A stretch of DNA of 13,494 nucleotides from Acidobacteriota bacterium (lineage in GTDB: Bacteria; Acidobacteriota; Terriglobia; UBA7540): positions 1 to 13,494 of the forward strand of contig JAKAWN010000165.1 of NCBI GenBank assembly GCA_021827245.1, read 5' to 3'. A model generated the notes under the pieces. The model was not told the origin of the DNA and made no database searches. It worked only from the letters and a program-made list of their open reading frames with translations. Position numbers and translations under genes: made by a program. Position 1 is the stretch's first letter; each line of letters begins with the position of its first letter. This document shows positions 1-6,789 of the stretch, piece by piece.

Positions 1-456
1 TCCGCACAACAGCTCTACCCTTCCCTGCGCGAACTCCCGATTTTGGGCGTCACCTACGCCGATCTGCTGCGGCGCATGAAGGTGGAAGAAACGGTTTTCG
101 AAATTCTCACCGAACAGGACGAGATGGCCAGGGTACAGGAGGCCAAGGAGATTCCGAGCGTGAAGGTGCTCGATCCGCCGCTCGTGCCGAAGAAAAAATC
201 CTTTCCGCCGCGGCTGATCATCATGCTCCTGGGCACGATGCTGGCTTTCGTTTTCGCGGCCACCTGGATTCTCGGCAATTCGGCGTGGCAAGCCGTTGAT
301 CCAAACGATCCGCGGAAGGCCGTGGCGATCGAAGTGTGGTCGGACGTGCATGCGCGCTGGCCGTTCAACGGTCGCAATGGCTCGCACAAGGGCGGCGAAG
401 GCCGCCAGTTTTGGAAGAGATTCGGCCGGAGCCAGAAACGCGATACCGGCGAATAA
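1..456 (+). CDS. Wzz/GumC-type polysaccharide chain-length determinant, 3' end only
   Basis: The reading frame is open from base 1 to a TAA at 454-456, so the gene begins upstream of the window; the TTG at 43 is not a real start. The 151 visible residues begin at the end of the periplasmic coiled-coil region and run through the GNVR-type segment (LPILGVTYADLL, then VQEAKEIPSVKVLDPP). A membrane-proximal Pro/Lys stretch (PPLVPKKKSFPPR) precedes one strong transmembrane helix (about bases 208-280) and a short polar cytoplasmic tail. This is the C-terminal half of inner-membrane proteins that set polymer length in Wzx/Wzy systems, known from the family. I see no fused tyrosine-kinase domain after the last helix, so any kinase would be a separate gene. 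The upxY gene follows after about 135 bases. Confidence 0.88.
   Translation, partial: SAQQLYPSLRELPILGVTYADLLRRMKVEETVFEILTEQDEMARVQEAKEIPSVKVLDPPLVPKKKSFPPRLIIMLLGTMLAFVFAATWILGNSAWQAVDPNDPRKAVAIEVWSDVHARWPFNGRNGSHKGGEGRQFWKRFGRSQKRDTGE
391..412 (+). terminator. terminator-like hairpin inside the wzz 3' end
   Basis: GGCGGC (391-396), loop GAAG and GCCGCC (401-406) form a perfect 6-bp all-GC stem, followed by AG and four T (409-412). The geometry resembles a short intrinsic terminator, but it lies in coding sequence about 45 bases before the stop and the T-tract is short. It could attenuate transcription ahead of the antiterminator gene, or simply be a coincidence of the Gly-Gly-Glu-Gly-Arg codons. 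Confidence 0.2.
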
Positions 457-552
457 GAAGCGGGGATGCGTCTGTAAGTAATTGATATGGCATTGGTTAA
501 GTCACAGGAGCCCTGCGAAGTGACGGGGCGGAGCTATGGAAACGCACGGACT

Positions 553-580
553 AGTGGCGAGTGGTTAGTGGTGAGTGAGG
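553..580 (+). repeat. four-copy heptamer tandem repeat AGTGGNN
   Basis: Four consecutive 7-base units are visible: AGTGGCG (553-559), AGTGGTT (560-566), AGTGGTG (567-573) and AGTGAGG (574-580). They lie immediately upstream of the preferred upxY start, and the last unit carries part of its ribosome binding site. The fixed AGTG core with variable last bases resembles the short heptameric repeats known from intergenic DNA of some bacteria, for example the STRR elements of cyanobacteria. That comparison is by analogy only. Confidence 0.75.
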
Positions 581-582
581 GA
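577..582 (+). promoter_or_regulatory. ribosome binding site that sets the upxY start
   Basis: GAGGGA lies 9 bases before the ATG at 592. The alternative in-frame ATG at 487 has no Shine-Dalgarno, and using it would translate the heptamer repeat into a 35-residue extension unlike the NusG family N-terminus. Confidence 0.6.
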
Positions 583-591
583 CGGCGACGA

Positions 592-1134
592 ATGCCTGAA
601 GAAGACCGCGGCGAGGGCGCAATCCTGCTCGGCAGCGAGCGCGAACCGAGATGGTATGCGGCCTACACGCGTTCGCGGCACGAAAAATCCGTCGCCGACC
701 TGCTCCAGCGCAAAGACGTGGAAACGTTCCTGCCGCTCTATTCCACCCTGCGCCGCTGGAAAAACGGCGACCATCGCATCGAACTCCCGCTTTTCCCCGG
801 CTACGCGTTCGTTCACATCGCTCTGCGCGACCGGCTGAACGTGCTGAAAGTGCCGGGCGTCGTTCGCCTGGTGGGTTTCGATGGCACACCGGTGGCGCTC
901 GACGACGAAGACGTCGAAAGTTTGCGCCGCGCGCTTTCCGCCGGCGTGAAAGCCGCTCCGCACCCTTATCTCACCGTTGGCCGCCGCGTTCGCATCACCG
1001 GCGGTCCGCTCGCCGGCCGCGAAGGCATTCTGCTGCGACGCAAGGGACCCGCTCGCGTGGTTATTTCCATCGACCTCATTCAGCGCTCGGTTCTGCTCGA
1101 TCTGAACGCCGATATGCTCGAGCCAGTGGGATGA
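592..1134 (+). CDS. UpxY/RfaH-like NusG-family transcription antiterminator
   Basis: A 180-residue protein, the usual size for this family. The NGN domain begins with WYAAYTRSRHEK (residues 21-32) and includes the LFPGYAFV segment (67-74) typical of NusG paralogues. A KOW-type domain follows in the last third (VGRRVRITGGPLAGREGILL). Proteins of this kind bind elongating RNA polymerase and suppress pausing and termination across long capsule or LPS operons; specific UpxY members act on their own operon. Its place right after wzz and before the sugar genes supports an operon-specific role here. The start at 592 is chosen for its GAGGGA site; the frame is also open back to ATG 487. I found no ops/JUMPstart element nearby, so the recruitment signal is unknown. 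Confidence 0.9.
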   Translation: MPEEDRGEGAILLGSEREPRWYAAYTRSRHEKSVADLLQRKDVETFLPLYSTLRRWKNGDHRIELPLFPGYAFVHIALRDRLNVLKVPGVVRLVGFDGTPVALDDEDVESLRRALSAGVKAAPHPYLTVGRRVRITGGPLAGREGILLRRKGPARVVISIDLIQRSVLLDLNADMLEPVG

Positions 1135-1186
1135 CTCATCGGAACCACGAAACAGGCTTTTGCCCTAGAATATCTTTCTTCTGGGG

Positions 1187-1203
1187 CGAAAATAGGATTT
1201 TCG
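1187..1203 (+). promoter_or_regulatory. perfect 17-bp inverted repeat upstream of gmd
   Basis: CGAAAAT (1187-1193), spacer AGG and ATTTTCG (1197-1203) form a perfect 7-bp inverted repeat within the 130-base upxY-gmd gap, about 60 bases before the gmd start. The stem is AT-rich and no T-run follows, so it is a poor intrinsic terminator. It is more compatible with a protein-binding operator or a weak leader hairpin. No convincing -10/-35 pair was found beside it. Confidence 0.45.
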
Positions 1204-1251
1204 TATCTCTTGGCTTGCGCATTGAGCGTCCGGCCTCGGGTCCTGCATGGG

Positions 1252-1256
1252 AGGAG
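1252..1256 (+). promoter_or_regulatory. ribosome binding site that sets the gmd start
   Basis: AGGAG, within a GGGAGGAGAGAG purine run, lies 8 bases before the ATG at 1265. The upstream in-frame ATG at 1247 would overlap this site and add six residues ahead of the conserved [13 protein letters not shown] start. Confidence 0.75.
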
Positions 1257-1264
1257 AGAGCGGA

Positions 1265-2251
1265 ATGCGTGCGTTGATCACGGGAATTACGGGGCAGGAC
1301 GGATCGTATATGGCCGAACTGCTGCTCGAAAAAGGCTATGAAGTTTACGGGCTGGTGCGCCGGAGCAGCGTGGAAAAATTCGATCGGATCGGGCATTTGG
1401 TGGACCGCGTGCGCCTGGTCGAAGGCGATCTCACCGATCAATCTTCGCTCGACAACCTGATTCGCGAAATCCAGCCCGACGAAGTCTACAATTTCGCCGC
1501 CCAAAGTTTCGTACCCACCTCCTGGAACCAGCCGGTTCTCACCGCCGACGTCACTGGCCTCGGCGTGCTGCGCGTCCTTGAGGCTCTCCACAAGCACGCG
1601 CCGAAAGCCAAATTCCTGCAAGCGTCCAGTTCCGAGATGTTCGGCAAAGTCCAGGAAACGCCTCAGAACGAAAAGACGCGCTTTTATCCGCGCAGCCCCT
1701 ACGGAGCCGCCAAGGTTTTCGGCCACCAGATCACCGTAAACTATCGCGAAAGCTACAGTATGTTCGCGTGTGCCGCGATCAGTTTCAACCACGAATCGCC
1801 CCGGCGCGGCCTCGAATTCGTCACCCGCAAGGTCACCTACCAGGTCGCTCGCATCAAGTGCGGCCTCGCGAGCAAATTACGCATGGGCAATCTCGAGGCG
1901 CAACGCGATTGGGGCTTCGCCGGTGATTACGTCCGCGCGATGTGGCTCATGCTCCAGCAGCCGGAGCCGGAGGATTTCGTGATTGCCACCGGGGAGATGC
2001 ATAGCGTGAAGGACGTGGTGGAAACCGCATTCTCCGCGGTGGACCTCGACTGGCGGGAATACGTCGAAATCGACCCGAAATTCCTGCGTCCGGCGGAAGT
2101 GGACCATCTGCTTGGCGACGCAACGAAGGCGCGCCAGAAACTCGGCTGGCAGCCGCAGGTCAGCTTTCACGCGCTGATACGAATGATGGTGAAATCCGAT
2201 CTGCAGCTTGTTCGCAGCTCCGCAGCCTCGGCCGTCACCACCTCCGCCTAA
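1265..2251 (+). CDS. gmd: GDP-mannose 4,6-dehydratase
   Basis: A 328-residue extended short-chain dehydrogenase. Known reaction of the family: GDP-D-mannose to GDP-4-keto-6-deoxy-D-mannose with bound NADP. Visible motifs are the Rossmann loop [10 protein letters not shown] (residues 6-15), the LVRRSS segment typical of Gmd NADP binding, the catalytic SSSE (Ser121-Glu124), and Y146GAAK150 as the YxxxK pair. FNHESPRRG and the [14 protein letters not shown] segment are strongly characteristic of Gmd over other SDRs. The last ~18 residues are Ser/Ala-rich and look unconserved. No dedicated partner reductase (fcl, rmd) or per aminotransferase lies next to it, so the final sugar is undecided. Codons are GAA- and CGC-rich with no AGA/AGG seen, unlike the genes from 3051 on. 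Confidence 0.95.
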   Translation: MRALITGITGQDGSYMAELLLEKGYEVYGLVRRSSVEKFDRIGHLVDRVRLVEGDLTDQSSLDNLIREIQPDEVYNFAAQSFVPTSWNQPVLTADVTGLGVLRVLEALHKHAPKAKFLQASSSEMFGKVQETPQNEKTRFYPRSPYGAAKVFGHQITVNYRESYSMFACAAISFNHESPRRGLEFVTRKVTYQVARIKCGLASKLRMGNLEAQRDWGFAGDYVRAMWLMLQQPEPEDFVIATGEMHSVKDVVETAFSAVDLDWREYVEIDPKFLRPAEVDHLLGDATKARQKLGWQPQVSFHALIRMMVKSDLQLVRSSAASAVTTSA

Positions 2252-2262
2252 GCGCCCTCGGT

Positions 2263-2297
2263 TTTCGAGTTTCGCATTTCGAATTTCGGCTTGCGCG
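2263..2297 (+). repeat. heptamer tandem repeat TTTCGNN
   Basis: Four exact-core units, TTTCGAG (2263-2269), TTTCGCA (2270-2276), TTTCGAA (2277-2283) and TTTCGGC (2284-2290), are followed by a decayed fifth TTGCGCG (2291-2297). The array fills about half of the 73-base gmd-transaldolase gap and ends 16 bases before the ribosome binding site. It has the same 7-base period as the tract at 553-580 but an unrelated core. Confidence 0.8.
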
Positions 2298-2324
2298 ATT
2301 TGCTAAAACACCAAGGAGCGTGGC

Positions 2325-3020
2325 ATGCGAATCTTCATTGATTCGGCCGATTACCGGGAAATTGAAAAGTGGCTTCGTCAGGGAGTCGTGGACGGCGCCA
2401 CCACGAATCCCAGCATCATGCTGAAAGACGGCGTCTACGATGCCGAAGACGGCGCCCGCCGCATCTGCTCGCTTCTTGGCCATCGCCCGCTCAGCGTCGA
2501 AGTCACGACGAACGACCACGACGAAATGCTCCGGCAGGCGCAGCAGTTCGCCTCGTGGGGCGAGAACATCGTCGTCAAGATCCCGGTGGTCAACGAATTT
2601 GGTGAGTCGTGTCTCGGGGTCATTCACGCGCTCACGCGCAAAGGCATCCGCGTCAATTGCACCGCGATTCTTTCGTTCAATCAGGCCCTGCTGGCCACCA
2701 AAGCCGGCGCGACGTTCGTCAGCATATTCGCCGGCCGCGTGGCCGATGAAGGCGGCGATCCCGCCATCGTCATTCGCAACGTCCGCCAGTGGCTCGACGA
2801 CTGGAAATATCCGGCGGAAATCATCGTCGGCAGCGTCCGCACGGTCATGGACATCCAGAACGCGGCTCTCGCCGGCGCTCATATTGTCACGATTCCGCCG
2901 CAATTCCTGCCAAAGATGGTGGACCACAAATACACGCGCGAAACCGTCAGGCAATTCAATCAAGATGCGGAAAAGGCACTGGTGGAGATCGCAGTGCGTG
3001 TCAGGAACAACGGCAGTTGA
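2325..3020 (+). CDS. transaldolase / fructose-6-phosphate aldolase family protein
   Basis: A 231-residue class I aldolase of the short (FSA/TalC-like) transaldolase group, which is about 220 residues long. Visible features are FIDSAD with Asp6, the GATTNPSI signature (residues 24-31), the Schiff-base lysine in NIVVKIPV (Lys85, the same number as in E. coli FSA), NCTAILSFNQ, and SIFAGRVADEGGD near the phosphate site. Family reactions are transfer of dihydroxyacetone units between sugar phosphates or reversible cleavage of fructose 6-phosphate; substrate cannot be told from sequence alone. AAGGAG lies 6 bases before the ATG. Position after gmd suggests a role in supplying or reshaping sugar phosphates for the polymer, perhaps fructose 6-phosphate toward GDP-mannose, which is inference. 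Codon use matches gmd except for two AGG codons near the end. Confidence 0.88.
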   Translation: MRIFIDSADYREIEKWLRQGVVDGATTNPSIMLKDGVYDAEDGARRICSLLGHRPLSVEVTTNDHDEMLRQAQQFASWGENIVVKIPVVNEFGESCLGVIHALTRKGIRVNCTAILSFNQALLATKAGATFVSIFAGRVADEGGDPAIVIRNVRQWLDDWKYPAEIIVGSVRTVMDIQNAALAGAHIVTIPPQFLPKMVDHKYTRETVRQFNQDAEKALVEIAVRVRNNGS

Positions 3021-3050
3021 CCGCACAGACTACACCACTTCAAAACCTGT

Positions 3051-4565
3051 ATGGGAACCATCCCCTCCAACCCTCGAGCGGTTGTTTGCGTGTCTGAATC
3101 GCCATCTACAGAGACACTGCTGACTGAGAGCGGCGCGACTCGTGAAGAGCCTCTCTCAGCCGCGAACTTGCTAACGCGCAAGTCCGCTGTCGCCACGGCA
3201 GGCGGGGTTCTCGCGCAAGGGCTGAAGTTCCTTGTCTACTTGTACATTGCCCGCACATTTTCCAGCACTGATTTCGGTTCCGTTGCCTTTGCGAATGCAA
3301 TCAACTCATTCATCTACGTTATTTCACAGTTTGGCTTACCGGTTTTCGGGTCTCGGGCCGTAGCGGCTTCCGGTAGAGTCGAGTCACGTCTCCTCCTGAG
3401 CGTAGCAGCCTGTCGAGCGGGACTCGCTGTCATTGCCACGATTGCCGCACTGGGCCTTCTATTCTTTATGCCGGGCCTTGCGCTGCGAGACTACTTACTG
3501 GTGGCCTTCTTCGGCCTGAGCAATATCCCGCTCGCAGGCCTATTTGATTGGGCATTCCAGGGCCTGAATCGTCAGGCCGCCTCGGCGGCTCTCAATACCG
3601 TCTGGCAGGCGTTCTGGCTCGGGTTGACGTACATCGGTGCACGTGCTTGGAATAACATCCTTGTTGTTCCCATAGCCCTCTGCGTCGCGGCTCTGGCGGC
3701 GAGCCTAGCAGGATTCGCGTGGCTCCGCTTCTCGGGCTTGCTAAAGGCTGGACCGCGTCAAGGCCCGGCCAGCCTACGGGATGTGCTCCACACAATGAAG
3801 ACGGGGCATCTTCTCGGGACGGGGACCATCCTGCTGAGCATGCTGGTCTGGACGGACACGATAACGGTTCGCCTCTTGCTCGGGCCGCAAGCCGCCGGCT
3901 GGTACGCCGCGGGCAATCGCGCCGCTCTAGCTGTCTCTTGGCTGGTCAACTCCTATATGCGTGGTGCTTTCCCTCTCTTGTGCGGAGCCAGCATAACGAG
4001 TGCCGCCGCCTTTAGGCAGTACTTCCAGAGGGCCTACAACGAACTCGCATTGCTTTTCATTCCGGGCTCCGTTTGGGGCCTCTTTTACGCGCCTGATGTG
4101 ATTCTATTTTTGTTTAAGCGGCAGGAGTATTTGGCGGGCGTGCCCGTGTTCCGTATTTTCCAGATTGTGATGCCCATGATGGTTTTTAATCTGCTTTACG
4201 GAATGGGTGTCCTACTAGCCTTCCACGAGGACCGGGAGTATCGCCGAATCCTGGCATTGGCCGCTCTCGTGCTCCTGATCGTGTGCCCAGTGTTCACACA
4301 TCTATGGGGGCTGTCGGGGGCTGCGTTGGCGACGTTTCTGGCTTACGGGGTTTCGCTTGGACTATTTCAGTTTCGGGCTCGACGGTTCGTTCGCCCTCGC
4401 CATTTGGAGGCGCTCCTCCTGCCGTCGGTGGCCGGCTTGGCCGCTGGCCTGGTCGGTAAACTCCTTCACGCGGGTCTGTTTCTCGGGTTGGGACTGCTCT
4501 TCGTGGCCTACGGGGGTCTGCTTTTCCGACATCGCCGACGGATGACTGAATACTCTCCTGCGTAA
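3051..4565 (+). CDS. Wzx-type oligosaccharide flippase (MOP/MATE-like superfamily)
   Basis: A 504-residue polytopic membrane protein with roughly 12-14 hydrophobic helices spread over its length and short basic loops, matching the size and pattern of polysaccharide exporters that flip undecaprenyl-linked repeat units across the inner membrane. The first helix region (NLLTRKSAVATAGGVLAQGLKF followed by YIARTFSSTDFGSVAF) is the characteristic flippase N-terminus. The polar, Ser/Thr-rich first ~38 residues precede it. ATG 3051 has no visible Shine-Dalgarno; GTG 3090 (491 residues) is a reasonable alternative start. A TTGACC at 3017-3022 would put a transcript start near ATG 3051 if it were a -35, which would favour GTG 3090, but no good -10 accompanies it. 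The gene begins the block whose codon use differs from gmd. Sequence in this family diverges greatly, so substrate is unpredictable. Confidence 0.88.
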   Translation: MGTIPSNPRAVVCVSESPSTETLLTESGATREEPLSAANLLTRKSAVATAGGVLAQGLKFLVYLYIARTFSSTDFGSVAFANAINSFIYVISQFGLPVFGSRAVAASGRVESRLLLSVAACRAGLAVIATIAALGLLFFMPGLALRDYLLVAFFGLSNIPLAGLFDWAFQGLNRQAASAALNTVWQAFWLGLTYIGARAWNNILVVPIALCVAALAASLAGFAWLRFSGLLKAGPRQGPASLRDVLHTMKTGHLLGTGTILLSMLVWTDTITVRLLLGPQAAGWYAAGNRAALAVSWLVNSYMRGAFPLLCGASITSAAAFRQYFQRAYNELALLFIPGSVWGLFYAPDVILFLFKRQEYLAGVPVFRIFQIVMPMMVFNLLYGMGVLLAFHEDREYRRILALAALVLLIVCPVFTHLWGLSGAALATFLAYGVSLGLFQFRARRFVRPRHLEALLLPSVAGLAAGLVGKLLHAGLFLGLGLLFVAYGGLLFRHRRRMTEYSPA

Positions 4566-4580
4566 GAAGAGTCTTCCTTC

Positions 4581-4599
4581 GGTCGGATCGACACCGACC
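4581..4599 (+). other. hairpin after the flippase gene
   Basis: GGTCGG (4581-4586), loop ATCGACA and CCGACC (4594-4599) make a perfect 6-bp GC-rich stem 15 bases past the flippase stop. No T-run follows on either strand, so it is not an intrinsic terminator; it may be an mRNA-stabilising or pause hairpin. Confidence 0.4.
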
Positions 4600-4621
4600 C
4601 TAAGGGGAGATCAGTGCGCTG

Positions 4622-4650
4622 TTCGATGTGAACGCTGCTCATAATGTAAT
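4622..4650 (+). promoter_or_regulatory. possible weak sigma-70-like promoter upstream of the fusion gene
   Basis: TTCGAT (4622-4627) and TGTAAT (4645-4650) are separated by 17 bases in the AT-richest part of the 105-base gap. The -10-like box matches 5 of 6 consensus positions but the -35-like box only 3 of 6. Offered as a candidate only; the gap is the longest inside the 3-12.4 kb gene block. Confidence 0.2.
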
Positions 4651-4670
4651 CGCTCGAATGGGGAAAAGCC

Positions 4671-6773
4671 ATGGCTGACGGGAAGAAATTGAGGGTGGGC
4701 ATCCTAGGGTGCGGACAAATTGCGAGGGTTCATCTATCGCATATAACACGGTTCCAGCTAGGGGAAGTGGTCGGCATTTGCGATATCTACCGGCCCCGGC
4801 TCGATGAGGTCGGCCGCGCGTTTCAGGTGCGTAACCTTTTTGCGGACCCCTCGGAAATGTTTGCTGAGACGAAACCCGACGTTGTGCACGTTGTCACACC
4901 GCCTGCAACGCATGCCGATCTTGCGATTCAGGCGATGCGGGCCGGCTGCCACGTACTTGTCGAGAAGCCAATGGCGCTCAGTGTGGAAGAAGCCGACCGA
5001 ATGATCGCGGCCTCTCACGAGACAGGCAAGAGCTTGTGCGTCGATCACAACCGCCTCTTCAGCCCCCCGATGATCGAGGCGTGCAGACTGCTCGATTGTG
5101 GCGACCTTGGCGAGTTGGTTTCAGTCGAATTTTTTCAGGGTGCGGGCTTCCCCTTCTGGATGACACCCGCAGAGATTAGTGATCAATGGTTCGCGAAGCT
5201 GCCAGGGGGTTTGGTCCAAGACTTGGCCCCGCACTGCCTCTACTCTCTTTTACAATTCGTAGGTCCACCAACGCGGTTTCATGTCTTGGCCAAGAGAAAT
5301 GGGCTGGTGCCGGCAGGCCCAGCTGAGGAAGTCCGCCTGATGATGGAGGGCGAGAGGATTCTGGGCACGGGCACGATCTCTTTGAGCGCCCAGCCGTACA
5401 TGAATTGCTTCACCCTTTACGGGTCGAAGATGGCGGCGGTCGTCAACCTGGAAAACTTTACATTGATGGTAAAGCGGGACAGATTCACGCAGCAGCTGCT
5501 GCGAAAGTCGACTGGCGGGATCGATCAGGCCCGCCAACTTGCTACGGGCACCATCGGGAGCGTTCTTCGCTTTGCCACCGGTAAGCTCCCGCGGTATCCC
5601 GACATTCTGGAACTGATCCGGCGGTTCTACCGTAGCGTTCAGGATGGGGCGCCGCCCCCGGTAAATCCCGAGCAGGGTCGTGAGACGGTTAGGCTTATTG
5701 ATGAATTGGTTGTAACGATGCGGGAGCAATGCTCCAAAGGCGACGCGAAGGCACCAACTGTCATATCCCGCGAAGCAGGCCCCCCTCCTCAGCTCCTAGT
5801 CACTGGCGCCACTGGCTTTGTTGGCAAAGCAACGGTGCGGCGACTGCTGGAGCAAGGCAAGCGACCTAGGGCTCTCGCGCGGCCTAGCGAACGGGTTCAA
5901 AGCCTGAAGGAGCTCGGTATCGACGTGGTGGTCGGCGACGTCGCTGATGGGATGGTGGTGGAAAGGGCGATGCGGGGAGTGGAAGCAGTTATCCACTGCG
6001 CCGCACGAATGGGAACCAAAGGAACATGGGCAGAGTTCCACAGGGATTCGGTGGTGGGTACGGAGAACGTGGTTCGCGCAGCACATTCGGCCGGAGTGAA
6101 GCGGCTGATCTACGTAAGTTCGCTTGGCGTTTACGGCACGCCTGCCAACGGAGACCGCATTACCGAGGCCACGCCATACGATGGATCGCCGGAGGAACGC
6201 GGGAGCTATTCACGCGCGAAGATCGAGGCGGAAAGACTCGTACTTCAATTTGCGCGGGAGACCGGTCTGCCAGTCACGACGTTCAGGCCGGGATTCATCT
6301 ATGGTCGTGGGCGTCCCCTCCCCACTGGCCCACTGGCGTTTCCCTCCCCCTTTGGCCGATCCTATGTGCTGGTTGGCAGGAGCGATGGGCTGCTAGGCTT
6401 AAATTACATTGAGAATCTGTTGGACGCCTTTTGGTTAGCGCTCGAGAATACTGAGGGTCAAGGCCGCCAATACAACATCGTGGACGACGACCACCTGACG
6501 AAGGGCGAATATTACCGTGTTCGGGAAGAAATCGACGGCATCCACGCAACCTTCATCCCCGGCTGGCCCTTTCTGATCGCCGCGCCGGGAATCGCAATCG
6601 TGGCAAAGCGATCGGGTGGGGGGAAATTGGCCACCTTCTCGCCACACGCCCTGGCGCGGGCGCTGACGAGCGTGAGGTATGACACGCGCGCTGTGCGGGA
6701 ACAGCTGGGATGGAGCCCTCGGGTCTCGCTGCAGGAGGCTCTTCGTCTTACCTTTAGGTCACAGAGCTCGTAG
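4671..6773 (+). CDS. fusion protein: Gfo/Idh/MocA oxidoreductase + extended SDR epimerase/dehydratase
   Basis: A 700-residue protein with two complete nucleotide-sugar-type oxidoreductase modules. Residues ~7-355 are Gfo/Idh/MocA-like: NAD loop GCGQIA (13-18), VTPPATHADLA, the EKP motif (98-100, Lys99 likely catalytic), and D184-LAPH188 in the place of the family's metal-free DxxxH active-site motif. Residues ~356-373 form a Gly/Pro-rich linker. Residues ~374-700 are an extended SDR: GATGFVG (379-385), YVSSLGVYG (481 on) with catalytic Ser, and Y513SRAK517. Both active sites look intact, and no stop or frameshift separates them. Each family usually occurs as a stand-alone protein of 320-360 residues. 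Joined, they could carry out successive oxidation and reduction on one sugar, sharing NAD(H); this is inference. A weak GGGGA lies upstream of the ATG. GAG exceeds GAA and AGA/AGG Arg codons are frequent. Confidence 0.88.
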   Translation: MADGKKLRVGILGCGQIARVHLSHITRFQLGEVVGICDIYRPRLDEVGRAFQVRNLFADPSEMFAETKPDVVHVVTPPATHADLAIQAMRAGCHVLVEKPMALSVEEADRMIAASHETGKSLCVDHNRLFSPPMIEACRLLDCGDLGELVSVEFFQGAGFPFWMTPAEISDQWFAKLPGGLVQDLAPHCLYSLLQFVGPPTRFHVLAKRNGLVPAGPAEEVRLMMEGERILGTGTISLSAQPYMNCFTLYGSKMAAVVNLENFTLMVKRDRFTQQLLRKSTGGIDQARQLATGTIGSVLRFATGKLPRYPDILELIRRFYRSVQDGAPPPVNPEQGRETVRLIDELVVTMREQCSKGDAKAPTVISREAGPPPQLLVTGATGFVGKATVRRLLEQGKRPRALARPSERVQSLKELGIDVVVGDVADGMVVERAMRGVEAVIHCAARMGTKGTWAEFHRDSVVGTENVVRAAHSAGVKRLIYVSSLGVYGTPANGDRITEATPYDGSPEERGSYSRAKIEAERLVLQFARETGLPVTTFRPGFIYGRGRPLPTGPLAFPSPFGRSYVLVGRSDGLLGLNYIENLLDAFWLALENTEGQGRQYNIVDDDHLTKGEYYRVREEIDGIHATFIPGWPFLIAAPGIAIVAKRSGGGKLATFSPHALARALTSVRYDTRAVREQLGWSPRVSLQEALRLTFRSQSS

Positions 6774-6778
6774 CCCTC

Positions 6779-6784
6779 GGAGGT
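6779..6784 (+). promoter_or_regulatory. ribosome binding site that sets the fkbM-type gene start
   Basis: GGAGGT, 5 bases before GTG 6790, lies directly after the stop of the fusion gene. The longer in-frame ATG at 6679 would overlap the upstream gene by 95 bases and encode an Arg-rich extension that looks like out-of-frame sequence. Confidence 0.7.
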
Positions 6785-6789
6785 GGTTG

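Noticed and set aside
482..511. TTGATA as a -35 box before upxY
   Set aside because: Matches 5 of 6 bases of the consensus, but no acceptable -10 box occurs at 16-18 bases spacing.
1160..1200. TAGAAT (1166-1171) as -10 box of a gmd promoter
   Set aside because: No -35-like hexamer at a suitable distance upstream.
651..1277. 208-residue + frame overlapping upxY
   Set aside because: Arg/Ala/Pro-rich out-of-frame translation of upxY with no family resemblance.
1136..1792. 218-residue minus-strand frame over gmd and its leader
   Set aside because: Antisense to gmd; composition typical of a shadow frame, no ribosome binding site found.
553..2297. The two heptamer arrays as CRISPR or as parts of one repeat
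   Set aside because: Units are 7 bases without spacers and the two cores (AGTGGNN, TTTCGNN) are unrelated in either orientation.
2235..3026. 263-residue minus-strand reading frame over the transaldolase gene
   Set aside because: Fully antisense to a gene with an intact catalytic lysine and family signatures; high-GC codon bias opens the opposite frame.
3017..3045. TTGACC plus TCAAAA as a promoter for the flippase gene
   Set aside because: The -35-like box is good but the -10-like box matches only 3 of 6 positions; kept only as a remark on the uncertain start.
457..4670. ops/JUMPstart element for the RfaH-like protein
   Set aside because: Looked for a GGCGGTAG-type core in the leaders and found none; the GGCGGTAC near 10755 is inside the GT2 coding region and not in a leader.
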